Below, piece after piece: positions 8,256-17,135 of a stretch of DNA of 64,000 bases. The position numbers and the translations under genes were made by a program. The stretch comes from Actinomycetota bacterium (GTDB lineage Bacteria > Actinomycetota > Thermoleophilia > Gaiellales > Gaiellaceae). The DNA lies in contig PLJC01000012.1 in NCBI GenBank assembly GCA_003139545.1, forward strand, positions 124,001-188,000, given 5' to 3'. Positions within the stretch are counted from its first letter, which is position 1. Each line of letters opens with the position of its first letter. Under the pieces are notes generated by a model. That model ran no database searches and was not told the origin of the DNA. It worked only from the letters and a program-made list of their open reading frames with translations.

Positions 8256-10231
8256 TCTTCAAGCAGCTCATGCTGCGCGACTTCGGTCTGTACGCAGGCG
8301 AGCAGACGCTTGATCTTTCGCCTGAAGCAGGGCGTCCGATCGTCCTGATCGGCGGAACCAACGGCGCCGGCAAGACGACGATCCTCGAAGCGATCACTTT
8401 GGCGCTGTACGGCCGCAGGGCGCTGGGGCCGCGGGTCAGCGTCGATGAATACGAGGAGTATCTGCGCTCTCGCATGCACATCGGACCCGGTGTAGGGCGC
8501 GTGGCCGAATCCGGCGTGTCCCTCTCCTTCGTTCGTGATGAGAGCGGCGTCTTGTCCGACTATGAGGTAGCACGTACGTGGCGCGCTAGCGCGCGGGCGG
8601 GACGGATTCGCGAGACGATGGTTCTGACCCGTGGCGGGGCCATTGTCGAAGACCTGCCCGAAGATGCCTACCAGGACTTCCTCGACGGCCTGCTTCCGCC
8701 GGGCGTTGCCGGTTTGTTCTTGTTCGATGGCGAGAAGATTCAGGCCATCGCCGATGACGACAACGGCGAACAGCTTGCGGATGCCGTTCGCAAGCTCCTC
8801 GGACTCGACCTTGTAGTCCAGCTCCGCAGCGATCTTCGCCGGTACGCGGCCCGCGAGCCGCAAAGTGATAGCGCGCTGGCGAGCGAGCTTGAGTCGGCTG
8901 AGCTGGCTCTCGAGCGTTACGCGACAGAAGTGAAGGAGCTCCGGGATCGCCGCGCGACGCTACAGGCGCGATTCGACCTGTTCGCGAACCGCGCCGAGCA
9001 AGCGCGGCAGCGCTTCATTGCTGAAGGCGGCACCTTGGCACTAAGCCGCGTTGCCCATGAAGACCGAGCGTGCGCAGCAGCCGCCGAGCGTGCAGCTGCA
9101 ATCGACCAAGTTCGCACCCTCACGCAGGGACTGCTGCCGTTCGCGCTCGCGCCATCACTTGCCGCGCGCGTCATTGATCGCCTCTCGTCAGAGCAGCAGG
9201 GCGCTGATGACGCTGCGATCGAGCGGCGGCTAGACGAGCGCCGGGAGCAGGTGAAGCGTCACCTGAAGACGCCTGACGGGCGCGGCATCGCCGCGCTTCG
9301 CCGCGCGCTCGGTCTTGACGCAAGCAGCAGTGTTCGACGCGTGCATGACTTCACGCCGCAGCAGGTCGAGGTGATGCTCGGTCAGCTGCAGACGGTGCTG
9401 ACGGCGATTCCAGAAGAAGCTGCGCTTGCGGGGGAGCGACTTCGCGCCGCGTCAGAGGAGTACGAGCAGGCCCAGACGGTTGTCGATGCGATTCCAGACG
9501 CAGCCGCGGTAGAGCGGGAGCTGCTGGAGCTCAACGGCGCCGAGCGGGAACTGGGCGCGCTTGAACTGGAGTTGCGCCAGGTCGACGAGGCGTTGGCAGA
9601 GCTTGAGCAGGAGAAGAAGATCGTCGAGCGCAAAGCGAGTCGAGCGCACGAGCGGCTGCAGTCGGTCGATGCGATTACGACACGTGCGCGCCTCGCACTG
9701 CGCGCGGCATCGGTGCTGGAGGAATTTGCGCGGCGATCCGAGCTGGCGAAGCTCGCTGAGATCGAGATCGAATCAGCGCGGCTCTACAACCGACTCTCGC
9801 GCAAGGGCTCGTTCCTGAGCCGGATCAGCATCGATCCTGAGACGTTCCATGTCGAGCTGATCCGCTGGGACGGCGCCGGCATGCCGAAGGCGCATCTGTC
9901 GGCGGGTGAGAAGCAGCTGTTCGCGATCGCCGTCCTGTGGGCGTTGGCCAAGACCGCACGGCGCTCGGTACCCGTCGTTGTCGACACACCTCTCGCCCGG
10001 CTCGACGCAGAGCATCGGGAGCGGCTGCTCACGGAGTACTTCCCGCATGTCAGCCACCAAGTTGTCGTTCTTTCGACAGACACCGAGGTTGACGTCGAGG
10101 CTGCAAAGTTGCTAACGCCCCATCTAACACGTCAGTTGCTGCTCACCCACGATGCGGGGGCCGCGACAACGCGTGTTGAGCACGGCTACTTCGATGCAAG
10201 CGCCGAAAAGGTGGGATCCATTGGGGCCTAA
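8252..10231 (+). CDS. dndD: DndD, SMC/Rad50-like ATPase of phosphorothioation
   Basis: 659 residues; its start overlaps the dndC stop (ATGA). Walker A GTNGAGKT is at residues 35-42. A long charged helical middle forms the coiled coil, and the C-terminus has the ABC signature LSAGEKQLFA and Walker B VVVDTPLARLD. DndD is the ATPase thought to open or nick DNA so that sulfur can be inserted. No CxxC zinc-hook is visible in the middle, which separates it from true Rad50. All catalytic segments are present in one frame. It is the third gene of the coupled dnd operon. Confidence 0.95.
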   Translation: MIFKQLMLRDFGLYAGEQTLDLSPEAGRPIVLIGGTNGAGKTTILEAITLALYGRRALGPRVSVDEYEEYLRSRMHIGPGVGRVAESGVSLSFVRDESGVLSDYEVARTWRASARAGRIRETMVLTRGGAIVEDLPEDAYQDFLDGLLPPGVAGLFLFDGEKIQAIADDDNGEQLADAVRKLLGLDLVVQLRSDLRRYAAREPQSDSALASELESAELALERYATEVKELRDRRATLQARFDLFANRAEQARQRFIAEGGTLALSRVAHEDRACAAAAERAAAIDQVRTLTQGLLPFALAPSLAARVIDRLSSEQQGADDAAIERRLDERREQVKRHLKTPDGRGIAALRRALGLDASSSVRRVHDFTPQQVEVMLGQLQTVLTAIPEEAALAGERLRAASEEYEQAQTVVDAIPDAAAVERELLELNGAERELGALELELRQVDEALAELEQEKKIVERKASRAHERLQSVDAITTRARLALRAASVLEEFARRSELAKLAEIEIESARLYNRLSRKGSFLSRISIDPETFHVELIRWDGAGMPKAHLSAGEKQLFAIAVLWALAKTARRSVPVVVDTPLARLDAEHRERLLTEYFPHVSHQVVVLSTDTEVDVEAAKLLTPHLTRQLLLTHDAGAATTRVEHGYFDASAEKVGSIGA

Positions 10232-10586
10232 GTTCACTCTCGATGAGTCGTCAACTCAGCTCCTCAAAACACTGAAGGCGCGAACTGGCCTTACTCAGCA
10301 GTATCTGTGTCGGCTCGCATTCTGCTTGTCGGTAGCCGACGCGTCGGCGCTTGATCCCGCGCTCTATGGCACGGGCGGGATTGAGTTCAACCGCTACACG
10401 TTGACCGGTGAGTGGGATCGGGTGTTTGTCGCTTACTTGCGCGAGTGGGTGCAGACCGAGCCGCGCGCCGACGAGTTCGGGGAACACGAGTGGTTCCAGG
10501 CACATGTGAACCGCGGCCTGGGTGTCCTCGCTAGGCGTCTGCGAACATTAGCCGACATTCCGGATCTGGTCGCGCGAGCCGCGTGA
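10194..10586 (+). CDS. dndE: DndE, small DNA-binding subunit of the phosphorothioation complex
   Basis: About 130 residues from the ATG at 10194, which lies inside the end of dndD; an upstream start at 10152 is possible but less likely. It contains the DndE-type core: FTLDESSTQLLKTLKARTGL, then QYLCRLAFCLSVAD, then a segment rich in aromatic and Gly residues (GTGGIEFNRYTLTGEW). DndE is a compact, often tetrameric protein with preference for nicked DNA and is needed for sulfur insertion together with DndC and DndD. Operon position and length agree with the family. Confidence 0.9.
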   Translation: MQAPKRWDPLGPKFTLDESSTQLLKTLKARTGLTQQYLCRLAFCLSVADASALDPALYGTGGIEFNRYTLTGEWDRVFVAYLREWVQTEPRADEFGEHEWFQAHVNRGLGVLARRLRTLADIPDLVARAA

Positions 10587-11725
10587 TCTACCTCGACTAC
10601 AACGCGACGACGCCTCTCGATCCGCGGGTGCTCGAAGCGATGCTTCCGTACTTCACGACGCACTTCGGCAACGCTTCGAGCGTCGATCACCTCTATGGGG
10701 CGGAAGCGGAGCGCGCCGTTAAGCAGGCGCGTGAGCAGGTGGCGGATCTGATCGGCTGCGAGCCAGCAGAGATCGTCTTCACAAGCGGGGCGACAGAGGC
10801 TGACAATCTTGCCGTGTTGGGTTGCGCGGCTCACGCGGGCGGAGACGCACAAGTTGTCGTTAGCGCGATCGAACATCCCGCTGTGCTCGAGTCAGCTGCC
10901 ACGCTTGGAGGTCGAGCCGTGATTGCGCCAGTGACCGACGTTGGCGTGGTGGACGCGGCAGTGCTCGAGTGTCTGATGAGCGAACCGACTGCGCTCGTGA
11001 GCGTGATGGCTGCCAACAACGAGACCGGGGCGGTGCAGCCGATCACGGAGGTCGCAGCCGCCTGTCGCGAGGCAGGCGTGCCCTTCCACACCGACGCAGT
11101 CCAGGCGGCGGCACGCATGCCGCTTGACGTCGATCAGATCGACTGCGACCTGATGTCCCTGTCAGCGCACAAGATGTACGGACCGAAAGGAGTTGGCGCC
11201 TTGTACGTGCGCCGGCGCGGCCGCCGTACGAAGCTACGCCCTATCCTCTACGGCGGCGCACACGAGCGCTCACTGCGGGCAGGGACGTTGAATGTGCCTG
11301 CGATAGTTGGCTTCGGTGCGGCCGCGGACCTGGTCCGCCGCGACGGGGTCACGGATTGGCAGCGCGAGCGAGACCTACGGGACACGTTGATTGGGATGCT
11401 GCGCCAGGTCAACGGTGCGGTATTCAACGTCCAGCCTGATGCTGCCCTGCCACAGACACTCAGCGTGAGGTTCGACCTTGTCGCCGCCCGCGCTCTCATG
11501 CATCGACTCCGCGAGCGGGTCGCCATGTCTGCTGGTTCAGCCTGCGCAACATTGAGCAGCGAACCTTCGCATGCTCTCCTCGCGCAGGGTCTTGCCGAAG
11601 ATGACGCGCGGCGGACTGTCCGGATCAGCTTCGGACGATTCACGACGCACGAAGAAATTGTCCAAGCGGCAGCAGCGATACGCGAGGGAGTACAGGAACT
11701 ACAGCTTGTGGCCTCGGCGGCGTAG
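10583..11725 (+). CDS. dndA: DndA-type cysteine desulfurase
   Basis: 380 residues from a GTG that overlaps the dndE stop (GTGA). It is a class V aminotransferase-fold PLP enzyme: start MIYLDYNATTPLDP, PLP lysine K197 in SLSAHKMYG, and catalytic cysteine at about 321 in SAGSACATLS. The C-terminal RISFGRF is typical of NifS/IscS/DndA. It mobilises sulfur from cysteine and should load DndC. In many dnd loci dndA stands apart or first; here it closes the operon in the order B-C-D-E-A. An IscS role in iron-sulfur assembly cannot be excluded, but the coupling to dndE argues for DndA. Confidence 0.9.
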   Translation: MIYLDYNATTPLDPRVLEAMLPYFTTHFGNASSVDHLYGAEAERAVKQAREQVADLIGCEPAEIVFTSGATEADNLAVLGCAAHAGGDAQVVVSAIEHPAVLESAATLGGRAVIAPVTDVGVVDAAVLECLMSEPTALVSVMAANNETGAVQPITEVAAACREAGVPFHTDAVQAAARMPLDVDQIDCDLMSLSAHKMYGPKGVGALYVRRRGRRTKLRPILYGGAHERSLRAGTLNVPAIVGFGAAADLVRRDGVTDWQRERDLRDTLIGMLRQVNGAVFNVQPDAALPQTLSVRFDLVAARALMHRLRERVAMSAGSACATLSSEPSHALLAQGLAEDDARRTVRISFGRFTTHEEIVQAAAAIREGVQELQLVASAA

Positions 11726-11865
11726 CGTGCGCCCGCGGCGTATCAACAAGATTGCCTCGCCCAGCCGGCGGCGATGCTCGCGGAGCGTATAGCCGGGATG
11801 ATTGTCTGGCGGCGCCTTCGCGCTCATAAGATTCGTAGCGTGGGCCTGATTTCGGGCAGAAGGTC

Positions 11866-12516
11866 GTGACCGCCGTGCTGCTGGCCGCACAAGGGGTTGC
11901 CACGCACGGTTCCCACGGGATCTCCGCGGCCCAGGCCGCGATCATCGGCGCTCTCATTGCCGCGATCGCTGCGCTGGCAACGACGGGCCTCAACTTCTTC
12001 GTTCAGAAGCGGCTAACCAATCGCGCGGAGCGAAACGAAGCTGCTCGGCTTCGCGTCGAGCACATCACGCAACAGCTGAGCCTGCTCTATGGCCCGCTCC
12101 TGCTCTTGACAGCCCAGAGCAAGGCCCTTGCCGACAAGCTGCGGGAGGGGAAGAAGAATCCGGAGCAGTGGCACCTGCTCGACAACCTCGCAGCGGTCGC
12201 TGCCGACCCGACCGATCGAGCTATCGCGGAACAGATCATCGAAGTGAACGAGCGAATCGAGGCACTCATCCTCGAGCAGGCGGGTCTCATTCGTGACGGC
12301 GACGTCCCCGAGAGCTTCGTCAGCTACCTCGGCCACTATCGGTTCTTGCGGATCGCATTCGGCGCCGCCAAAGCGGGTAAAGGCGTGCCGCGGTCGATCA
12401 CAGCCAAGCAGTTCGAGTACTTCCCGGCCGCATTCGACGGCGACGTCAAGACGGCGTTTGCGGCGCTCACCACCGAGCGCAAGACGCTGCTCAATAGGAG
12501 CAGCACAAAGCAATGA
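11866..12516 (+). CDS. Single-pass membrane protein with helical cytoplasmic domain
   Basis: 216 residues from the GTG at 11866. One strongly hydrophobic Ala/Ile-rich segment (about residues 20-43, AAIIGALIAAIAALATTG) is followed by about 170 soluble, charged, mostly helical residues with no recognised motif. It overlaps the following HIT gene by 4 bp (ATGA), so the two are co-translated. It starts 140 bp after dndA on the same strand and may be transcribed with the dnd operon. I do not recognise its family. Membrane tethering next to a defence locus suggests an accessory or effector role, which is inference only. Confidence 0.65.
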   Translation: MTAVLLAAQGVATHGSHGISAAQAAIIGALIAAIAALATTGLNFFVQKRLTNRAERNEAARLRVEHITQQLSLLYGPLLLLTAQSKALADKLREGKKNPEQWHLLDNLAAVAADPTDRAIAEQIIEVNERIEALILEQAGLIRDGDVPESFVSYLGHYRFLRIAFGAAKAGKGVPRSITAKQFEYFPAAFDGDVKTAFAALTTERKTLLNRSSTKQ

Positions 12517-12890
12517 CGTGCGTTTTCTGTGAACAGATCGCGACCGAAGGCGCACCCGTAGCCGAGCTGGCGACCGCCGTCCTCCTTCGAGACCGATATC
12601 CCGTCACGCATGGCCATCTGCTCGCCGTTCCAAAAAGGCACCTCGACGAGTTCTTCAAACTGGACGACAATGAGCTCCGTGATCTATGGCAGCTATTGAA
12701 GGATGGACAAGAGCGAATCGCTGAAGATGACCCATCTGTAGAAGGGTTCAACGTCGGCGTGAACGCCGGAATCGTCGCCGGGCAGACGATCAGCCATGTT
12801 CATATCCATCTAATCCCTCGGCGCGCAGGAGACACGGACGATCCGCGCGGGGGTGTCCGTGGTGTCATCCCTGACCGAATGAAATACTAG
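12513..12890 (+). CDS. HIT-family nucleotide hydrolase
   Basis: 125 residues. The histidine triad HVHIHLIPR (about 95-103) and the N-terminal zinc-type pair CVFC are those of the HINT/Ap4A-hydrolase-like HIT family, which cleaves nucleotide phosphoramidates or dinucleoside polyphosphates. Length is normal. It is translationally coupled to the membrane protein upstream and lies between the dnd operon and the GHKL-HEPN unit. Whether it belongs to the defence locus or is ordinary nucleotide housekeeping cannot be told from the sequence. Confidence 0.88.
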   Translation: MTCVFCEQIATEGAPVAELATAVLLRDRYPVTHGHLLAVPKRHLDEFFKLDDNELRDLWQLLKDGQERIAEDDPSVEGFNVGVNAGIVAGQTISHVHIHLIPRRAGDTDDPRGGVRGVIPDRMKY

Positions 12891-12932
12891 AACCGACGCC
12901 ATGAGCGGAGCCGCTACCGGGGCGGCCATCCG

Positions 12933-13037
12933 TCCGTTCGTCTGAACCTCGGCCGCTTCACGACCGAGTCCCAGGTTGACCGCGCCGAGGCGCTCTTCGG
13001 TGCGGCCGTCGACCGTCTGGGAGCGCTCGCCGCCTAG
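12933..13037 (+). pseudogene. 3' remnant of a second cysteine desulfurase (NifS/DndA-like)
   Basis: A 34-codon open stretch ending at the TAG 13035-13037 reads SVRLNLGRFTTESQ, then DRAEALFGAAVDRL. This is the typical C-terminus of IscS/DndA proteins and resembles the end of the intact dndA (VRISFGRFTTHEEI). No start, PLP lysine or catalytic cysteine is present upstream, where the frame degenerates after the HIT gene. It looks like the scar of a lost duplicate or older dndA. Confidence 0.6.
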
Positions 13038-13102
13038 GCGGGCCACTACCGTCAAAGAGCAGGGGCCGGTCTCTGGCTCGGCAGCACCTTATCCTGTCGC
13101 GC

Positions 13103-14848
13103 ATGGCTCGCACGAAACACCCCCCGATTGACTTTCTGCAGATCCGGCAGGAGCAGGCACGTGACGAGGCGCGGCAGATCCGCGAGGCGGCGAACGTTCT
13201 CTCGAGCTATTCGCACGCCCTCGATTTCCTACGTGAGGCACTCCAGAACTCGGCTGACGCCATCGATGAACGTCGCCGAAAGGAGCCCAACGCGCCGGCG
13301 CGGATCCTGATCGTCTTCGACATTCCACGCCGCCAGTTCTCCGTCGCCGACACGGGCATTGGCATGGGCGACTCTGAGGTCAAGATCGTCCTTACGCCGA
13401 ATGTGACGACGAAGTCCGGGCGCTACGCCCGAAGCGGCGGTCGTTCTCGCGGCGAGAAGGGAGTCGGGCTGTCGTTCCTGGCCCTGGCATCGAACTACCT
13501 CCACATCCGGACATCGGACGGCAGACGACGCCATGACGTGACCGTCATCGGCGGGCGCGACTGGGTGATGGGCGACGGGTCGAGCCCGAAGCCGATGGGT
13601 GCCCACGAGAGCGATGACGCCGACCGCCACCTCGGCTCAGACCGCTACACGGTCATCACCGTCGGCGGCATCGACCCCAAGGCCTTCGACCAAGATCTGT
13701 TCGCCTACAGCGAAGAGGAACTCGTCTGGCGATTGCGGACCGAGACGGCCGTCGGGAACACACGCTATCTCTGGGAGCGGCCGTTCAACCGCGAGCGCTA
13801 CGCCGACGACATCATCGTTGACCTGCGCTACATCGACGGCGACCGCAACAAGCACGAGCAGCGCGTTCCCTACGCCTACGCGACGCCCGAGGAGCTAGCG
13901 CCGCGCCGGCCGGTTGTCGACTTCGACAGCATCGCCAACTTGCCGGCGGACGAACTCGTGCGCCACCTGCGCGGCAAAGCCGTGCGGTACGTCAAGCGAC
14001 TGCGCTCGCCAAGCAACAGGCAGGTTTCCATCTACGCCTACATCACCGATGGCGAGGAGATGGGGAGGTTGCTCGAGGCACGTCAGCAGCGCCGTGGTTG
14101 GGCGCCTGTTGCGAATTGGCAGGGGTTCGTGATCGCCACGCGCGACATGCCGACGGGAGTGCCGTTGGGCATAAGCGTCATTCCTACCCGCGCCTACGAG
14201 CGACGCATGTTCGTCCTGATACAGGAGGACGAGTTGCAGCTCGACCTCGGCCGCAAGACTCTCCACGGACAGACACGGAACATGCTCGCCGACGTCGTGC
14301 GACGCGCTTGGCGTCGTGATCTCGCGAAAGTCGTGCCACGGGTCGGAGCAGAGAAGGCGGTTGAACCGCTCGACCTGTCAGTCCTCGCGGCGGCCATCGA
14401 GCGTGCTCGCCGTCGTCATGATTTGAACGCGCCGATCCCGTATCTCAAGACGCCTGACAGTCGCTCCGCCGTCGTGGCGATCTTTCACGAGCTGCTCGCT
14501 CGCGACCGCAGCGTCTTGCCCAAGATGCGCACGCTGCGCACCGGGGTCTTCTTCGACGACGACTCATTGATCTACCTCGGCGAGCCGAACGGCGTCGCGC
14601 CGCTGCATGTGTTGTTCGCGATGCGCGCCGCCGACCTCGTCCGACAGCTCGAGATCAGTGGTTCGACTGCCAGGACGGCCAACCTCGCCGTCGTGTGGGA
14701 GATCGGCGAGTCTGACCTCGCCGAGCGCGGCGTCCAGGTCGCCGAACTTGAAGGCGCCGACGACGGGGCCACCCATGTGCTCCTTCTGCGAGGAGTCGCC
14801 AGCCTCGACGAGTTGCGCATTATCGGTCTCAAGGCGCTGCTCAAATGA
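13103..14848 (+). CDS. Hsp90/sacsin-type GHKL ATPase, partner of a HEPN protein
   Basis: 581 residues. GHKL ATP-binding boxes: N-box REALQNSADAI (E45, N49), G1 DTGIGMG (83-89) and G2 GEKGVGLS (117-124), as in Hsp90 and the N-terminal repeats of sacsin. The rest is unassigned. Its last codon overlaps the start of the next gene (ATGA), a HEPN-motif protein. Sacsin itself combines Hsp90-like modules with a HEPN domain, so the pair resembles a split version. Next to the dnd locus, a sensor (ATPase) plus RNase or toxin (HEPN) defence module is a reasonable inference. It is unrelated in detail to the other GHKL protein at 3076-4899. Confidence 0.8.
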   Translation: MARTKHPPIDFLQIRQEQARDEARQIREAANVLSSYSHALDFLREALQNSADAIDERRRKEPNAPARILIVFDIPRRQFSVADTGIGMGDSEVKIVLTPNVTTKSGRYARSGGRSRGEKGVGLSFLALASNYLHIRTSDGRRRHDVTVIGGRDWVMGDGSSPKPMGAHESDDADRHLGSDRYTVITVGGIDPKAFDQDLFAYSEEELVWRLRTETAVGNTRYLWERPFNRERYADDIIVDLRYIDGDRNKHEQRVPYAYATPEELAPRRPVVDFDSIANLPADELVRHLRGKAVRYVKRLRSPSNRQVSIYAYITDGEEMGRLLEARQQRRGWAPVANWQGFVIATRDMPTGVPLGISVIPTRAYERRMFVLIQEDELQLDLGRKTLHGQTRNMLADVVRRAWRRDLAKVVPRVGAEKAVEPLDLSVLAAAIERARRRHDLNAPIPYLKTPDSRSAVVAIFHELLARDRSVLPKMRTLRTGVFFDDDSLIYLGEPNGVAPLHVLFAMRAADLVRQLEISGSTARTANLAVVWEIGESDLAERGVQVAELEGADDGATHVLLLRGVASLDELRIIGLKALLK

Positions 14849-16761
14849 CCGAGGCTGGGGCCACGGCCAAGCCGGCGCCCGCGCCGGCGGACTTCGTCTT
14901 CCAACGATGGGCCGAGCTGGCAGATGACGACCCGCCGTGGTGGAGCAGGCCGTCGGGCATCGGTCTGCGCCTCCTTCTCGACGAGCTCAAACAACTCGCT
15001 GTCGCTCGGAGCAGCGGCGCCATCGCCAAGGAGGCGGTCGGCGCTCTTATCTCGGAGGCGCAGCGCTACCTGTTCGGAGAGAGTTCATTCTGTCGACGGC
15101 GCTTCGGTGCTGCCAGCGACTCCATCCGAGCGACGCTGACCGATAAGTCGCCCGAAAACTGGCTTCCCGGTGCAGCCGGCCCCTCGGCGATAGCCGCAGC
15201 GCTCGAGGTGATCGACGACGAAAAGTTCGTCCCTTCGCTTCTCGAGGTGCTCCAGGAAGAAGTCACGAAGGCGGGCGAGGCGACCGGTGAGATGGAATTA
15301 GCTCAGGCTCTAACCGAAGTCGAGGCGATGGTCGAGTTGCTGGACGCGGAGCTCGTGCGCGACGGCCACTCCCGCCAGTGGCGTCGTCGCGTCGCTGACG
15401 ATGCGCAGGCGCGATGCGGCGGCGCTGACCAAGTCGCCCAAGCCATTACCGAGGCCCTCGCAGCCAACAAGTACGGGCAGCGGCGGTCGTTCGATTGCTT
15501 CGTGATCGCCTGTGAGTACGAAGAACCGTCGGTCGGGCGTCTCGGGAACGCGCTCGAAGTGGAGGAGGCGCTGTCGCGTGTGATCAGGCCTTGGAACACC
15601 GCTGACCTCGCCGACGCGATCAAGGAGTTCGAGACGCTCGATGCGGTGCGACTCCTGCGCTACGAACCACACGCCGCCGATATCGACGCTGCGGCGCGAA
15701 CCGTCAGTCATGAGTTCACGCGCGATGCCGACCTCTGGCGGCTTCGCGGCGGCGTGGTTACCGCTACCGGAGAGCGAGCACTCTTGATCAACGATCCGGA
15801 CGAGGGGGTGACACGCCTACTCGACCTGCCTGTCGAGCCGCTAGATGTTCTGCCGCGGCGACTCGGCTTGTACACGCCGGATCCGAACGACGAGCCGAGC
15901 CGAGTCGACGACGCCCTGGTGCAGCTCGCCCAGGCCCGGCTAGCGCCGCCGGGAACAGCGATCGTTGATGTTTGGACGGCGGCTGAGGCGCTGTTCGGCG
16001 GAGTCGTGGGCGAGTCCGTCTTCCGCACCGTCGACGTCGTCGCCGGTCTCGCAGAACTCCTCTATCTACACGACCTATTCCGCTGGCTCGGCCAACGATA
16101 CGAGAACGCAGGCGTCGGCGGAGCGCCCGGCGTCGAATCGAGCCGTTGGGGGTTTGAGCGGACACTTGAGGGCACCACCGAGGTGTTGGCCGCGCTAGCG
16201 ACGAGCAGTGACGCTCTCGGCTGGTGGCGTATGAAGATAGTCACTGGCTGGACGACGTCGGTGCGTCTTCGCGAGCAGCTCAACGAGTTCGGTGTCCGGA
16301 CAAAGCAAGTGGGCGCGCGAGCCTACCTCGCTCGCAACACCGTCGTCCATAACGCCGAGGTGCGTCGCCAGCTGATCGAAATCACCCTGCCGGTCTTCGC
16401 CGGCGTCGTTCGCGAATGTGTCGGCTACATCGCCAACCATGGCGAACCGGACGAGTCCCTGAAGACGGCAACAAAGGCGGCGATGACGATTTCGCACATG
16501 GCCAACCGCGTCGCGAACCAAGCGGTCAAAGCGCATGAGGCGATCCCTGAACTCCTTCCCGACGAACCAGGCATGCAGGTCGCCGACGAGGGAGCACCTG
16601 AGACCGGTGCGGTTGTAGCGCCGACCCCGGGCGAACCTGTTCCGGTTGAAGATCTCAAAGATGACGGGCCTGTTACTGGGGCCGAGCAGCAACCTGAGGG
16701 CGACGGTCATGAACCGGCAGAAGACGAAGCGACGACGGCCCCTCCCACGGAGCAGGATTGA
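14845..16761 (+). CDS. Large protein with C-terminal HEPN motif (R-N-x3-H)
   Basis: 638 residues, translationally coupled to the GHKL ATPase. Near residues 497-502 is RNTVVH in the context YLARNTVVHNAEVRRQL, which matches the Rx4-6H signature of HEPN ribonucleases, with Asn after the Arg as in active members. The preceding 200 residues are helical, as expected for a HEPN bundle. The N-terminal 300 residues are unassigned; the last 80 are acidic, Pro/Glu-rich and probably disordered. It is probably the effector of the two-gene unit. An ApeA-like or other HEPN subclass cannot be decided by eye. Confidence 0.65.
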   Translation: MTEAGATAKPAPAPADFVFQRWAELADDDPPWWSRPSGIGLRLLLDELKQLAVARSSGAIAKEAVGALISEAQRYLFGESSFCRRRFGAASDSIRATLTDKSPENWLPGAAGPSAIAAALEVIDDEKFVPSLLEVLQEEVTKAGEATGEMELAQALTEVEAMVELLDAELVRDGHSRQWRRRVADDAQARCGGADQVAQAITEALAANKYGQRRSFDCFVIACEYEEPSVGRLGNALEVEEALSRVIRPWNTADLADAIKEFETLDAVRLLRYEPHAADIDAAARTVSHEFTRDADLWRLRGGVVTATGERALLINDPDEGVTRLLDLPVEPLDVLPRRLGLYTPDPNDEPSRVDDALVQLAQARLAPPGTAIVDVWTAAEALFGGVVGESVFRTVDVVAGLAELLYLHDLFRWLGQRYENAGVGGAPGVESSRWGFERTLEGTTEVLAALATSSDALGWWRMKIVTGWTTSVRLREQLNEFGVRTKQVGARAYLARNTVVHNAEVRRQLIEITLPVFAGVVRECVGYIANHGEPDESLKTATKAAMTISHMANRVANQAVKAHEAIPELLPDEPGMQVADEGAPETGAVVAPTPGEPVPVEDLKDDGPVTGAEQQPEGDGHEPAEDEATTAPPTEQD

Positions 16762-16812
16762 GCGGGCCAACCAAAGCCGTCACGCGCGAGCGGCGGACTC
16801 CGCGACGCCAAA

Positions 16813-16942
16813 GCTCCATAAACGGCTCCATTCGCTCAGTACGCGGCTGAACCTGCAAGTCCGCCTGAACGCAAAAGCCCCGTGTGCGGCGCTTTTGCAG
16901 AGCCCTCTGACGGACTCGAACCGTCGACCCCCTCCTTACCAT
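16813..16942. repeat. Att-like repeat, left copy, with tRNA T-arm remnant
   Basis: An imperfect 130-bp direct repeat whose partner lies at 38593-38724. It starts with GCTCCATAAACGGCTCCAT, contains TGCAAGTC.. and GCAGAGCCCT blocks, and ends with GGACTCGAACCGTCGACCCC. Read on the minus strand this end contains a perfect T-arm (GACGG-TTCGAGT-CCGTC) as in a tRNA 3' end, but no full cloverleaf. A shortened copy of the first motif (GGCTCCATAAGTGCTCCAT) occurs again near 17049-17067, and GGTTGCCACCGGTTGC occurs twice between about 16970 and 17045. This is the pattern of an integrase attachment site with arm-type repeats; no integrase gene is present. Confidence 0.6.
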
Positions 16943-17135
16943 GCGCACCGAAACGGTTGCCGTGGGTTGCCACCGGTTGCGGGTCGGCTTGTTTGAGCGG
17001 TTTTCGGGGGTGTCCCATTTGCCATCGGTTGCCACCGGTTGCGCCCGCCGGGCTCCATAAGTGCTCCATCCATTCGCCGGAGATCGCTGATGGCCAAAGG
17101 GTTCTTTCTCTGTATCGCGCGCCGATGGTTGTCGG

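Noticed and set aside
16880..16942. Possible complete tRNA gene on the minus strand
   Set aside because: Only a T-arm and part of an acceptor-like stretch can be folded. No D-arm or anticodon arm is present in either repeat copy.
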